Shown here: one piece after another, positions 1 to 13,424 of the stretch | Layout of the letters: every line of letters starts with the position of its first letter | How positions within the stretch are numbered: position 1 is the first letter of the stretch | Assembly: GCA_018257865.1 (NCBI GenBank) | Contig: JAEUBA010000127.1 | Coordinates: forward strand, 1-59,738 | Reading direction: 5' to 3' | DNA length: 59,738 nucleotides | From: Stereocaulon alpinum | Lineage: Eukaryota; Ascomycota; Lecanoromycetes; Lecanorales; Stereocaulaceae | Notes under the pieces: generated by a model | Database searches by the model: none | Told to the model about the DNA's origin: nothing | What the model saw: only the letters and a program-made list of their open reading frames with translations | Program-made: the position numbers and the translations under genes

Positions 1-3000
1 AGCTAGAATAGACCTAAAGCGAGCGCTAGGTATACTAGAAGAGAGCTTAGAAAAGGATAGAGATAGAGGCGACTAGCGAGGAGATCCGGAAATATATAAG
101 GATCCTAAATAGGGTTATAGGCAGATACTTATTAGATTTAGAGGAAGCGATCGACTTATATATTAATAAGCTTATAGCTGCGCTATAGGAGGTAGTAGAG
201 AATACTATCCTATTTAAGGAACCTTACGCCGGAGCTAAACTATACTGGAACGGGGCGTATATAAGAGTTACTAAGGCGTTATAGGTAGCACTTAAGGCCT
301 ACCGCTATAGTAGAAATATATAGACTAAGGAGGCTCTCTGCTAAACTAAAAGGAAAAAGGTTACTATTCTATAAAAGACTAGGATAATAGCTTTCTAAGA
401 GGGGGTCTATAGAGTATTACTAAGGCTAGGAGGAGTATAGTAACTTATTAAGTAGGGAAGGGAGAGGAGTATATACCTTAAAGAGCTACTATAATTCCCA
501 GCTATTAAAGACGGGAATAGGAATAAAGCGATAGACTTTAAAGGGAAGGTAGAGGCCTTAAAGAGGGTCCTCTTCCCGCCCTTACCCTTAGTAGATTTAA
601 CGGATATTAAGGGGGCTAATTACCTAAAGCCTATTATAATAGATAGCGAGATTACTATAAAGGAGGTAAGGGATATGATTTAGCACCTAATAGCGGATAA
701 GGCCCTAGGGATTTTAAGGATCCCGAATAGGTTCCTAAGAGTAATATATATAGAAATAGGGGAGACCTTTTAAAGGGTATTTTAAGCGTACCTAGATTAT
801 AGATACTACCTAAAGAAGTTCCGTAAAGCGAATATAGTAATACTAAAGAAGTTAAAGAAGACTAATTACTCTAAGTCTAAGGCCTATTAACCTATTATAC
901 TACTAGATATACTTAGGAAAGTATTAGAGATAGTGATAGTAAAATAACTTAGCGGAATAGCTAAAGTAAATTACCTACTCCTAGAATACTAGATAGGAGG
1001 TAGGAAGAGATATTTAGTAGAAATAGCCCTAGAGACTATTACAGACTTAATTTATATAATATAGAACTAAGGTAAGGATAACGTAGCGAGTTTACTATTA
1101 CTAGATATAGTAGGAGTATTTGATAATATATCCTATAAAAGGCTGCTCTATAACTTAAGGATAAAAGGAATCCCTAAGGGGATTATCTAGTAGACTGCGA
1201 GCTTCCTTAAGGATAGAGCGATATTAATAACCCTAGGGGGTAGGACTAGTCTAGTTAAGGCGGTAGAAACGGGGATCCTATAAGGATTACTAATATTACT
1301 AATCCTATTCCTCTTCTTTAATACGCTACTAATTAAAGTATACTTAAAGGTAAAGATCCTAGTATAGGTAGGAGGATTCGTAGATAATATATACCTGCTA
1401 GTATATAGTAAGATAATAGAAACGAACTATAGGTAGCTAGAATAGGCCTATAAGCTCTGCTAAACGTAGGCGAAAATATACGGGGCGACGTTCGCGCCCT
1501 AGAAGTATAAACTAGTATATCTGTTATACGCCCCTAAAAGGTTTAATATAAAGGAGACGGTATAATTTAGTAACGTAGAGGTTAAGCTAGAAGCGAGTAT
1601 TAGGGTCCTAAGGCTATATATTAATACTAAACTCTACTAGGGCCTATATATAGCGTAGGTAAAGGTAAAGGCCGCTACTTAAGCCTAGGCGATTAAGTAC
1701 TTAGTAGGATTAACTTAGGGAGCTATATTTAAGAAGTATAGGAAGGTATATAGTATAGCGGTAAGGCCTATACTTATATTCGCTGCTCTGATATAGTATA
1801 CCCTTACCGGGGGGCGGGGAGCTATAGAAAAGCACGTTAAGACGCTTGCGATAATATAGAATAACTGCCTACGGATAGTACTTAGAGTATATAAGGTAAT
1901 ACTAGTCTAAGTCCTAGAAGCGGAAGTAGTTATTATACCTATCTAAACCTATCTAGACGCCTTAGTTATAAGATACTAAGTACTAAGGGGAGTATACCCC
2001 TTAATAATCGAAGGTAACCGCTTAATCCGTAGGAGACTGTAGGGAAGGAGAGGAAGGGCGCGCCTAATACGCCTAACCCTATTACTAGAAAAGGAAGAAT
2101 AGGCCCTATAGGAGCTTAAGGCGAAGGATTAGGATTAAGCGGTAATAGCGATAAGGAGGAAGGTATATTAGTATAACCTAAAAACGGATATTAAGGAGTA
2201 TTAAGACGTAGGTATCCTAGCTAAGAAGATATAAGGCTAGGTAATAGCGAAGTAGATTAAGTAGTAGGAGGTATATAAGGATATTATCCCTAAGTACTCT
2301 TATATACCTATATAGAATAAACTGTTATTTAGAGAAAGGTATAACTACTACCTAAAGCTTAGGAAGGTAGAAAGCTTAATAGTAGTCTAACTCTAAAGTA
2401 GGAAGAATAGGTTTAACTACTTCCTTTATAAGGCGAGGGTACTAGGGGTCCGTAGTACCTGCTATAGTTATAGATAGAGGAATTAGGATATAAAGTATAT
2501 TCTCCTATACTGCCTAAAGCTTAGCGACACTCGAAGGGAGCTTATTAAAGAGGTAGAGACTTATAATATTAGGACTATACTAGCTGAGGTTACTAGTATA
2601 AGAGTAGCTATAAGATAGCTGGTTAGGTTAGGATTCCTAATATAGTATTAACTTACTAGGGAATAGCTCTCCTAGTCTAAACTCCCTATTAGAGTAGAAC
2701 TAGTAATAAAAACCCTAAAGATAAAGAAGCCTAAGCGTAAGTAGAAGCTAAAGGCGGCGGAGCTATTAGAGTATTATAGGGCCTATTAGGGTAATAGAGA
2801 TTATCGTTACTAATATTATAGAGCCTAGCGGTGAGGTCGGATAGGCGGAGTAGAACGATAAGTAAGCTAATAAGCGAAAGTTTTTAGCTAGAAGGGGCGA
2901 CTCTAGAAAGGTTTCTTTCGCGTCTAGAGGGCCTTTAACCCCCCTAGATTTCCTAATAATATAAGAGAACACCCTTATTAGTATATATAGATACTAGAAT

Positions 3001-3025
3001 AGGCGTATAAATCAATCAATCAATT
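1..3025 (+). mobile_element. RIP-degraded non-LTR (LINE, Tad/I-like) retrotransposon, 5' end outside window
   Basis: No frame is open, but conceptual reading on the plus strand shows a LINE reverse transcriptase. Near 1375 the peptide GGFVDNIYLL corresponds to the FVDD catalytic box, with the second Asp changed to Asn. It is followed near 1430-1545 by a TNxRxLE..AYKLC...GATFAPxKYKLV segment typical of this RT family. A region near 1800-1960 (KHVKTLAIIQNNCLR) resembles the later part of ORF2. The element ends in a short AATC-type tail at about 3005-3025, the usual 3' end of fungal Tad-like LINEs. Stop codons are mostly TAG or TAA derived from CAG, CAA or TGG by RIP. The 5' end and target duplication lie outside the window. 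The start of ORF2 and the RNase H are inferred rather than resolved. Confidence 0.85.
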
Positions 3026-6000
3026 AAAGTTATTAATATCCTATTTAACAGTACCTTCTTCCTTCTTAGTAGAATTATAGGGGCGGTAGGAGAGACTATT
3101 AGTAGTACTATACTTCGTGCTAGGAACGTAATATATATTAAAGTTAAAAAGTTAAATCTAGGTAAGCTATCTTATTACTAGTATACTTAGTAGGTTAGTC
3201 GCTAATTAGTTTAGCTAGGCTACTAGAGTATTCGTATTAATCTTAATAGTAAAATAAACTCTATATAGCTAAAAGCGGAACTTCTTAAGTACCTTTAATA
3301 CTCCTTAATATTTATATTTCCCTATATTATACCTTAACTCCTACTTAGTCTATAGTCCGCTTTTATATCTACTAGGATACTATTTACCTATTACTAAATC
3401 TACCTATTAGAGTACTGCGCCCTATCCTTAAAGACTTATATCTACTGCGAGGATAATCTTACCGGCACCTTTACTATAGTTAAGCGTACGTAGGGTAGGT
3501 GTAGATATTAGCGCCTCCTTTAAGATATTTATTAACGCCTGCTACTTATCTCCCTATATAAATAGTACTTTACGGCGAAAGAGACGATAGATTAGTATAG
3601 TAATAATAGTAAAATCCTTTACCTATATTTAGTAGTAGATATATAGCCTAATAAATATACGTATACCTATAAGATTATAATATAGTTCTTAATTAACTAC
3701 CTTAGTAATCTTTACTAATTTAGGTAATCTTCCGCAAGTGTTATATATAAAGCCTATAATCTTAATTCCTTCTATATAGAACTATAACTTTTCACCGGAG
3801 ATAGTTATACCTAAACGTTTAATATTAGTAAGCACCTTATCCAGATTCTAGATATATTCTAATATAAATCGACGTACTCTAAGAATAACTTTGATATCCT
3901 AATATTATAAATACGGGCCCTTTACACTAATATCGTCTAGAAATAGCTAGCAAATAGTCGGAATTAGATTAGTAAGAATCTTTATTATAATACGTACGAA
4001 CTAGGTAATAGAGTTAGTTATACCTTAAGGTAGCGTCGTCTAATATAGTAAGCCCAGCGGCGTTATAAATATAGTTAAGTTATAGTAACAACTATCGAGT
4101 TTAATTTAATTATATCCTAAAAAGAAATTAATTAATAAGGTTATCTATATTCTAGCGAATTCCTTAGAGAATTTATTAACTAATAGCGGAAGATTTATAT
4201 CCTAGACGGTTACTTTATTAATATTTATAGCTATATTTACTATCTAGTATTTACTAGACTTCTTCTTTATTAGAAACTAAGGGTTACGGTAAGGCCTATA
4301 GTATAGTTTAAGTAGACTACTAGATATCCGGTCCTTAAGTATTTTAACTACTATCCTAGTTAAGGCCTTTAGGATCGGAAAACCCAGTGCTTACTACGCT
4401 ATATATAGGACTATTTAGATCTACTATAGTACTACTACTGCGCTACGTACCTTTCTAATCTCTAAAAAGTCCTAGGATAATACTGCCTCCTAATTATATA
4501 GTACTTATATTAGTAGATCCTTCTCCTAAGGTAATATATTAATACTAATCTATATTAATACTATCCTTTCGTTAGTTAAACGCGTCCCTTTTACTAGTAT
4601 TAAGAACTTCGGAATTAACTAATACCTATATAGTCCCTACTTATAATAATAGCCCTGCTATTCTCTTTCTAAGATCTCGTCTTTCTAACCTAATCTACTA
4701 GGACTTATTCCGTCTAAGAATAAAGAGTCTACTAGCCGTACCTTCTATACTTTCCGCTTATATATAGTCTATACTCAGGCTTCGTTAGAGTACTGCAGTA
4801 ATAGAATATTAAATCGCTTCGATAGTTAAACTATAGAAGCCTTCGCGAAACTAATTAATATAAATAAATAAATAAAATTAAAATCTAAGTCTAAAAGTTT
4901 AGAAATACCTATAAACTACCTATCCCTTCCCTAAATATCTAGGCTACTAATCTTCCTTAATATAGATACCAGCCTAGTTCAGCGCCCGCCTAGTCTTTTA
5001 AAGTAAAAATATTAGTAACGGTATAGTTCTATAGATAAGCCGCTATCGCTAATTAGATAATAGTTAATATACTACTATCCGTAGAAAAGATTTAGGTAGT
5101 TAATAAACTATTATTATTATTCACCGTCCTTATATAAGACCTTCGCTCGAATAGACGTCCTAGAATTAAGTTAAAATCCGAATATTCGACTATAAGTATA
5201 TATATAGGCGTTATAATATTACTAATCTCTACTAGTATATCTATATAAATACTAACGAATTTCGCCCTATAGCTAGTAGCAGCGACTATACTTAAGTTCT
5301 AACCAGTTTAGATAGGAAGACTAAGTTTATCTGCTATTCGCTAAGATATAAGGCAAATCTTAGTACTACTATTAATCAGTGCCTTCACCCTAGTATCGAA
5401 AATAGTAACTTAAACTATTAGATACCCTACTATAACTAGTAGTATCTTAGAACTAAGGTACCGTATTCTAGTATTAGGTTCTATTATAATATTATTCGCT
5501 TATAAGGATAGTCCTAGCTAAGTACTACTAGCTTTTAGCTTTAAGACGTTACTTCGCTATTATAAATCTCCTATAGCTCTCTCCGCTAGTATATCCGACT
5601 TATCTAAGCTTCGGAAGAATAGCTTATATAACGTAGGTAAATACCTAATTAACTCGCGAACCTTAAGATTATTTACCGGTGTATCTAGGATCTTACTTAG
5701 TAAGTAAACTAGATTATCTTTATCTTTTAACTACTTAATAAGCTTCTAGCGTCTCTCTTTACCGCTAAATATCTTCTAATTCTACTTTATTACCCTAGTA
5801 CCTACGTCTAGTATTTCCGTATCCTCTGTAGTTCTTAACTAATTATTTCTCTTACGGGCCTGCGCTATTACTAGGCCTAAGAAATCCTAATTTACTATAG
5901 AAGCAGGTCGCCTAAATAGACTTATATTCGTATATTCGCTAAGGCGAATAGTTTTTATAGCTAGGAGATAGTCTTCTTACGCAGCCTTTCCTTATAGCTA

Positions 6001-6707
6001 AGAGGAACTTCTACTACCTAATTATCCTATAGGTCTAGTAGCCCGAACCTCTACTACTACTAATTCCGCTTCGTCGTTAGTATCCGTAATTATATCGCTA
6101 TCGTATAACTCTCCTAGTCTTAGAGAAGAAGTATATATAGCTAACGCGTTTTACCTTTCCTACTATCTTTATACCGCCTCTTATATAGCGTTCTCTATAG
6201 TTACCTTCTATAGCTACGTACGTATTATCTATAATAGTTTATTACTATCTCCGCTCCGTCCTAGATAAATCTAATTCTCCCGATTTAGATAGATCTTACC
6301 TTTAGTATAGGTAGTATTAAAGTTAGTATAATAGGTTCGACGATACTTACTACTATAGTAGTAGTAGTCTTTATTAATTATAGCGCTAGTATTAGATACT
6401 ATACCTATATTAATTCTAGACGAAGTTAGCGATAGCCCTAATCCTTATATTATACCTATACGGTTTGCTATTACTTTACGTTATTAACGTTAGGTTCTCT
6501 AAGGCCTTAGTTATCAACTTAATTCTATTATCGTTAATTACGGAGTTCGGTATAGGCTTAGAAATAGGGGTAGTATACTAATTAGTAGGACTAAAGGTTA
6601 CTTTTATCTAATAGTTATCTATAATACTGCTTAGATTATCTATCTCCGCCTTACTAATAGTAAATCCGTCTATAATATACTCTACGTTAGTAATCGTTAA
6701 TACGGCC
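3026..6707 (-). mobile_element. Ty3/Gypsy retrotransposon Z, RIP-degraded gag-protease-RT portion (part 1)
   Basis: Reading the minus strand recovers a Gypsy polyprotein. Near 4290-3900 there is KKKSSKYxIVN...AININKVTV, then DINLPLLVNKFSKEFA, INFFLGYNxIKLD and a downstream FLDDISVKGP-like box (an RT palm). Near 3800-3600 the remains of the thumb/connection are visible (ISGEK...GIKIIGFIYN...LFRRKVLF). Protease and gag should lie at about 5200-6600 but are too mutated to place. The left end is truncated by the LINE 3' tail. The right end is interrupted inside gag by Gypsy element 1, whose TSD (CGGCC) lies at 6703-6707 and again at 13674-13678. Composition is almost free of CA and TG. Confidence 0.8.
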
Positions 6708-6956
6708 TATAAAGGCTAGCGACGCCGGCTCTAAGCTAGCGCACTAAGGTATAAGAGACGTAAAGTTACTAGATTCAGGTATTAAGTAATAGATATAATT
6801 ATATTACTTAGTAGTTAAGTGGTAGTAGAACTAATTTCTAAAGATCCCTAAAATATAGGGGAGTCCTAAGTAGTAATACTATTACTAAGCCCCTAGACCC
6901 TAATTAATATTATTACGTTAGCGTAGCTATAACGCGTATACGCTTAAGGGTTAATA
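6708..6956 (-). repeat. 3' LTR of Gypsy element 1 (249 bp)
   Basis: Starts TATAAAGG and ends TTAATA on the plus strand, the RIP-altered forms of TGT...ACA. It is identical in length and alignable end to end with 13425-13673. All differences I can see between the two copies are C/T or G/A transitions, mostly in CA/TG context. This copy keeps only about three CA/TG dinucleotides. It is preceded by TSD CGGCC at 6703-6707. Confidence 0.95.
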
Positions 6957-7689
6957 GTATCCTCCCCTCTAGGCCCTAGTCCCTAGGTGCTAAAGTATAT
7001 AGAACAGACTACTCGTTAAAAACCCTTTAAACCTAATAGGAAACGTAAGGGAAAAGAGTTAACCTAAAGGCGACGTCGTTAAGGCGGCGCCTTATATATA
7101 TAGAATATCGTCCAACTGCAATAACGCCTAAATCTATTATAATATAAAAAGAATACGTAGCAGGCGTAGCAGTAACGCGTAGTTATTAATAAATATAATT
7201 AATTACCGGCCGTATTAGCGGGTAACAGCTGCGTTATCGTATTATTAGTTATTATTATTTTAAATAGCTTTAATATATAGCGACGTCGTAGCGACGACGA
7301 CCTATAGGTATATAAATAATAACTTTCCCCCTAACTTCTCTCTCTTTATAACTCCTAATACGACTTATACGTTCCCTAACATTAGCGTGCCTATATCGTA
7401 ATTAATATTACTAACATAGTTAACAGTTCTTCTCGTTATAATAATATCTAAATATTCTCTTAAGATTATATATCGCTATTATATAATCGGCGTATATTAT
7501 TAGCTACTAACATATTACTTGCAGGTATAACTTATATATATACTTAATATTATACGTCGCTGTCGCGTAACCGGCGTATATTATTAGCTGCTAACATATT
7601 ACTTATAGATATAATATATATATACACTTAATATTATACGTCGCTATCGCGTAACCGGCGCGTATTACTAGCTACTAATACTTATAGAC

Positions 7690-8300
7690 TATATTATCGA
7701 TATACCTTTACCCTATAAGACTTATTTCTATATAGGGAATAATAATTACGATCGTAGCGATACTCCTCCCTATTAATATTATAAGGATAGCTACTATAGG
7801 CTTAATTATTATTATAAGGTATATTATTCTAATAGCTCTACTACGTCGCCTCCTAATATATCTAGATTCTAGAGCTGTTTCGTCGGTCTATATAGCGATT
7901 AGTGCGGCGTTATAAGCGCGAAGGCTAAACTTACTAAGTACGACGTAAGCGCAAGAAAATCGGGAAGCGTATTACCTAATAGCGAAAAGTATAAGGCTAA
8001 ATTATAGTAATAAGTAGGGTAGCTCCTATAATAATTACTAATCTCTAATAGGAACTTATAGTAGTAAGATAGCGAGTCGTAGAACTTAAGTAAACTATCG
8101 CTAACTAGTAGTTTAAGTTAGGAACCCTCTAATAAATAATTACTAAGTATACTAAGGAGATAGAGAGTCTCTAGTAATATATTAAGCTTTTAGAGGAGTA
8201 ATTATACTACTATATATTAGCGTAGAGACGGCGTTAGGATATTCGTTTATTTTTTCCTTCTTCTTTTCTTCTACTAATATTTAGTAGCGCACCCGTATAC
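7690..8300 (+). pseudogene. Remnant of an extra ORF antisense to Gypsy element 1 (coiled-coil / possible zinc-binding protein)
   Basis: This lies between the 3' end of pol and the 3' LTR, on the strand opposite gag-pol. One plus-strand frame stays protein-like apart from RIP-type TAG/TAA stops. It reads YYRLNYYYKVYY near 7780-7830, then AKAKLTKYDVSARKSGS near 7918-7970. A Gln/Leu-rich coiled-coil stretch follows (KYKAKL.., then EIESL..YIKLLEE.L near 8160-8215), then an RRR.DIR.FF segment. The stops fall where Gln codons would fit. A related peptide (YYRLN.YYKVYS) occurs at the matching place in element 2. The repeated Tyr residues may stand for Cys or His (TGY/CAY to TAY), which would suggest a metal-binding motif; this is inference. 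Start and end are approximate. I do not recognise the family. Confidence 0.5.
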
Positions 8301-11300
8301 GTCGTCTTACTAATATAAGATAGATATTTAGCTAGTAATTAATTTAATCTCTTCTTTATTCTACTAAGGTATAAGTAAGTAAGTATAATAATTATAGAGG
8401 AGTATACTTATAGTATAAGACTATTTACCTATAAGGTTTATAATTATTATAACTTATATTATCGCCGCTGCTTACTCGCTGCCGTCGGTAGTATTTAAAG
8501 AACTAGAGACCGTATATACTTACTAACTATCTACTTATTAAAGGCTTAAGTTAAATTATAGGTATCCTTAAGCTCTTCGTCTAGTAACTACTAGTTATAT
8601 TCTTTACCCTAGCTAGTCTATTTAACCTTATACTAGACGCCTTACTTATCTTAAACCTTATCTATAATTTCTTTAACCTCCTATATCTTATTATTATTAA
8701 TAAGTTTAGGGGCTTATATAAAGTTCGCTAATATCGTATTACCGTCGCGAAGGTAGTATAGTTCTAATAATAAGATATAAAAAGTATTATAGATTCTATA
8801 AGTTTATAGTAGTAGAAGGCGGTAAGCCTACGCTCCTACTTTATTAGTAATCCTAAAAGGCCCTACGAATTTATAAGATAACTTTTTACTTAAGTATTTT
8901 TACTTAAGATTCTTAGTTAATAGTATTACTAAATCTCCGACCTTATAGCTTTAAGGCTTATAATTCTTATTATACTACTTAGCTTAAGACTCTCTAGCGC
9001 GCTATAGGCGTTCTATAGCTTCGTCTCTTAATACTTATAGTAATCTAATCCTCTTATTTATAGTAGGTATCCTCCCCTTAAGGGACTTATCCTTAAGCTC
9101 CTAATAAATTTTAGGGTAATATCTATATATTAAGTAGAACGGCGTCGTTCCGATAGAGGAATAAAGACTATTTATATATACGAATTCTACTATTAGTAGC
9201 TGTTTCGCCTAAGTAGTCTGCTTATTATTAGTAAAGACCTGTAAGTAGTGCTTTAGTACCTAATTCTAGTATTCCGTTTAACTATTAGTCTAAGGATAAA
9301 AGGCGGTGCTTAGGCGGCGCTTAATCTTAGAGTAAAAATAAATAGCTAACTAGAAGGCGCTAGTAAATACTAAGCCTCTATTACTAATAATACTATTAGG
9401 TATACTATAATAGTATACTATCTTAGTATAAAAAATATCCGCTAGCTCAGCAGCGTTGATTATAGTAGTAGTAGGTATATACCTTACTATCTTCGTAAAT
9501 CGATTAATAATTACTAGAATAGCGTTATAGACTATATTCTTATATTTACTTAGGGGTAGACCTATAATAAAGTCTATTAAGAGCTCCTTCTATAGCTTAT
9601 TAGTAATAGGAAGCGAACTTAGTTCGCTATAGGGGTGATAGCGGGGAGCCTTAGTTCTTTAGTAGATATTATAAGTCTTAATATACTTATTAACCTACTT
9701 AGAACTCCTATACTAAAAGTATTTATAGGTAAGTAACTTATATATCTTCTTAGCGCTAAAGTACCCTACTAGGGGATTATTATAGTATTTACTAATAAGT
9801 TCTTCCCTTAAGGCTTTATCTCTAGGGATATATAGGCAGTTATTATTTCTTAATAAACCTTCTAGGTCTAAAGCCTATACCTTACTTTAGAGATAGCGCT
9901 GCGACGGCGTACCCTTATTTATAGAAAAGGATTTCGTCTAATTATTAGTAGCTTATAAGTCTCGAATTAAAGTCTTAATTAAATATTAAGGATCCTTATA
10001 AGCTAACTTAATAATACCTCTTATATCCTTCTAGGGAATAATAACTTAGAGGCCTATAATTTAAAACGCTAGCGATATTGCTATAATAATTTCTTTACCT
10101 TCCTTATCTCTACCCTAAAGTGCGAGTTTATTCTGTAATATTAGTAATAACTTAGTATTCAGCGGGGAACTTCCTTTATAATTAGGGTATTACGATAGCG
10201 GATCCGCAGGATTCGTTTTTCTAGTATAATAAGTAATTTTAAAATTAAAAGTAGCGAGCGTTAGCGCCTATCTAGCTTACTAGGAATTTAATTACTTCTA
10301 CTTTATAAAGCCCTTAAGATTATTATAATTAGTAAGAACCTTAATAGTAAACGGGCTACCTTCTAGGTAGTACTACTACTATTTTATTACCGCTACTATA
10401 GCGAGTAATTCTTAGTCGTAAACCTTATAATTCTGCTCCGCAGGAATTATCTTTTAAGACTAAAAGGTAATTAGGTACTAGTAGCTATTATTATCCGGCT
10501 GTATAAGTACTACTATAATAGTAAAGTTAGAGGCGTTAGTTTCTATACGTAACTTTACTTCTAGGTTAAAGTAGCGGAGAAACGGCGTACTAGAAAAGAT
10601 ATCCTAAAGCTTTTAAAAAGTACCTTCGGTACTATTATTCTACTAAAGTTAACCTACCTTTTTCCCGTCCTTACTACCTTTAAGTAAGTCGGTTAGAGGC
10701 GCGGTAATAGCGGCGTAATTATAAATAAATCGCTAGTAGAAATTTATAAAGCCTAAGAAGACTTATATATCTTAAAAGGTCTCTAGCCTAGGCTATTCCC
10801 TAATTATTATTACGCGTTCCTAATCTATTACTACGCTATCAGTAGATATAATAAATCTAAGAAATTTAACCCGTTTAGTACTAAACTAACACTTCTTTAG
10901 GTTAGCGAAAAGCGAGAACTAATATAATTATTCTAGTACTTACTAAATATACCGCTAGTAGTCCGCTAGGTTCGCGCTATAAATTAAGATATTATTAAGA
11001 TAGATAATATACGAAATATTAATAAGCCCTATAAGAGCCCTATTAATATACGCTTAAAACGTCGCTAGGGCGTTAGCGAGCCTAAAAGGTATAATTAAGT
11101 ATTTAAAGTAGCTATAGCGGGTATAGAACGCAGTCTTCTACTTATCGCCTTCTTTAATTTAGATCCTATAATAGGTATCCTTTAAGTCTAACTTAGTAAA
11201 CTTTTTAGCTCTGTATAGGCGGTCTAATATCTTAGTAATTAGAGGTAATAGGTATTAATTTTTAACAGTTACCGTATTTAACCCCTAATAATTAATATAA

Positions 11301-12177
11301 AGACGCAGCCTACTATCCTTCTTTAGTACGAAGAGGATAGGTGCTTTAGCTAAAGAAACTAAACAGCGTATCTAGCCTTTTATAAGCGTATTATTAAGAT
11401 AGCGCCGCAGCTCCGCTAGCTTAGATTAAGATAGATTATAGAGAGGCCTATAAAGCGGCTCCTCACTATCCTTAATATTAATTATATAGTCGCCTTCCTT
11501 TAATAAGGGTAAGGTTCCAGCTTTCTTATTTAAGAAGATATTAGAGAACTTTAGTAGTTTCTTTAAAATCTATTCTAGGCTTCCTCTATCTAAGTAATTA
11601 GTCGCTATAGTAACGTATATAATTATATAAACTTTAAGCTCCTTCTTAAGGTAATAGCCGAAGATAGTAGGCTTATTAACCTAAAACTTTTTAGTATTAA
11701 CCTTAAACCGCTACTACTCCGCTAAAGGATTAAGTAAAATCTTTATTTACTTTAACCCTAGTATACTAACTATAATATTAGGACTCTTAAGATTAATAGT
11801 ATAGAAAAGTATATTATACTCCTTACCGCAGCCCTAGCTATTAATAAGTATATACTTAAATTAATAGGTACTATAGACGTATATATTAAAGCTACTTAGA
11901 GCTTCTAGTAGTAGTAAGTTAGCGGTAGAAGGTAGTAGGTCCTATTAAACTATAAACTTCTAGGAGATTAAATTAAGCTATAATCCGGTATCTAGTAAAG
12001 TAGTAACCTACTATAGGCTAGTATTAAGCGTTATCTAACCCTTAGTTAGGATAGAAGGACTTACCTCTACTTTTTAGGTTTCTTCCCCTACTTCTAAGGC
12101 GGTTATAGGGGCTAATTGTTTTTTACTAATACTATACTAATACTAGTATAAGTTATAGGCTTATCGCGATTAGGATA

Positions 12178-12219
12178 ATTTAGGCTTATATAGCCTAGCT
12201 TTCCGTAATAATAATAGAT
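12178..12219 (-). other. Gag zinc knuckle with all Cys/His turned into Tyr
   Basis: The minus-strand frame has the exact spacing of a CX2CX4HX4C knuckle (Y-YY-Y-GKLG-Y-ISLN-Y). All four ligand positions read Tyr, as expected from TGC/TGT to TAC/TAT and CAC/CAT to TAC/TAT changes. It marks the gag 3' end of element 1. Confidence 0.75.
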
Positions 12220-13424
12220 AAGCTTAGTTACTAAATCTAAATTAGTCTTCCGCTTTAGACTCCTTAAATAAGATTTATTTCGCGCTAACTATAAGCTATC
12301 GACCCTTAGGCCTAGCCTATTAGGCTTAGAAATCCGTTATTCTAATAGGCGGCTCCCTTATAACTTAGAGGCCCTATAGTTAGATAATTTCCTATAAGTA
12401 CTTAAGCCGCCGCCTTTATAACGCTCGCGCCCTATAGTATTCTCTTATATAATAGCTTAGGTAATAATATTATCCCTATTATTAGATACCTTACCTATAC
12501 TTAAGATTTTATTCTTCAGCTCTAGTCTTAGCTTAGCTAGGAAGAGGTTAGCTTTAAGCTTTAGGGCTATAAGTAGTAGGTTAGCTTCTAACTCCTCTAG
12601 GTAGGCCTTAAATATAGTAACTTTTTAGTTAGAATATTACTTTACCTCCTTAAACCTTTTATAGGCGAGGAGACGGCGGTTAATAGGATCTATAACTAAA
12701 TTATATAGGAATTACTTAAAGAATTCGAATATTATATTATCCTATCTATAGTCCTTTAGGTAGGTATTCTACTAGGAATTCGGGTTATCTTTTAAGGCGT
12801 CTATATAGTAGACTATCTTAGATAGTTTAGTAGTAAAGTACTCCGGACTCTTAAGAAACTTCTTCTCTAAGTTAGCGAACTAGCGTAGGTATTTACCCTT
12901 ACTAATTCCCTTATAGGGTTATATATTCTTAGGCTGAAAGCTTTTCGGCACTAGGGGTCTTTAGAGTCTAATAGGTAGGTTTATAGGCGCGCTAAAGGTA
13001 GGCGTTATAAGATATAAAGGAATCCTTTAGCTAGTAATATTAACTAATTATACTAATATAGTAGTAGTAGGATATTATTCCTCCTCTTAAACCGTCCCTA
13101 TAGGTATTCTAATAGTACTCTGCGACCTAGGGTATTAAATTATATTATTTTCAGCTTCTAATACTAATAATTCGCGTAGTTACTTTAGGCGGCGATTCGT
13201 CGCTTAGGCTTCTTATAAGTATTACTTAAGATTAGCGTTATCTAAATTAGAGGTATCTAGCTAAGACTCTCCGTCGGTCCTATAGCTCTCCGTAGGATTG
13301 TTATTATTATTAATATCGTTAGGTTCTTCAGCGTTAGTAACGGTCGTAGCAGTATAACTACGTGTCTAACCTAATATTATAGTAACTCTAGGCCTCTCCC
13401 TTAAAAAGGTAGAGAAATTAGAAC

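Noticed and set aside
2766..2972. 68-codon minus-strand frame
   Set aside because: It lies antisense in the 3' part of the RIP-degraded LINE; the TA-rich composition and lack of similarity argue against coding.
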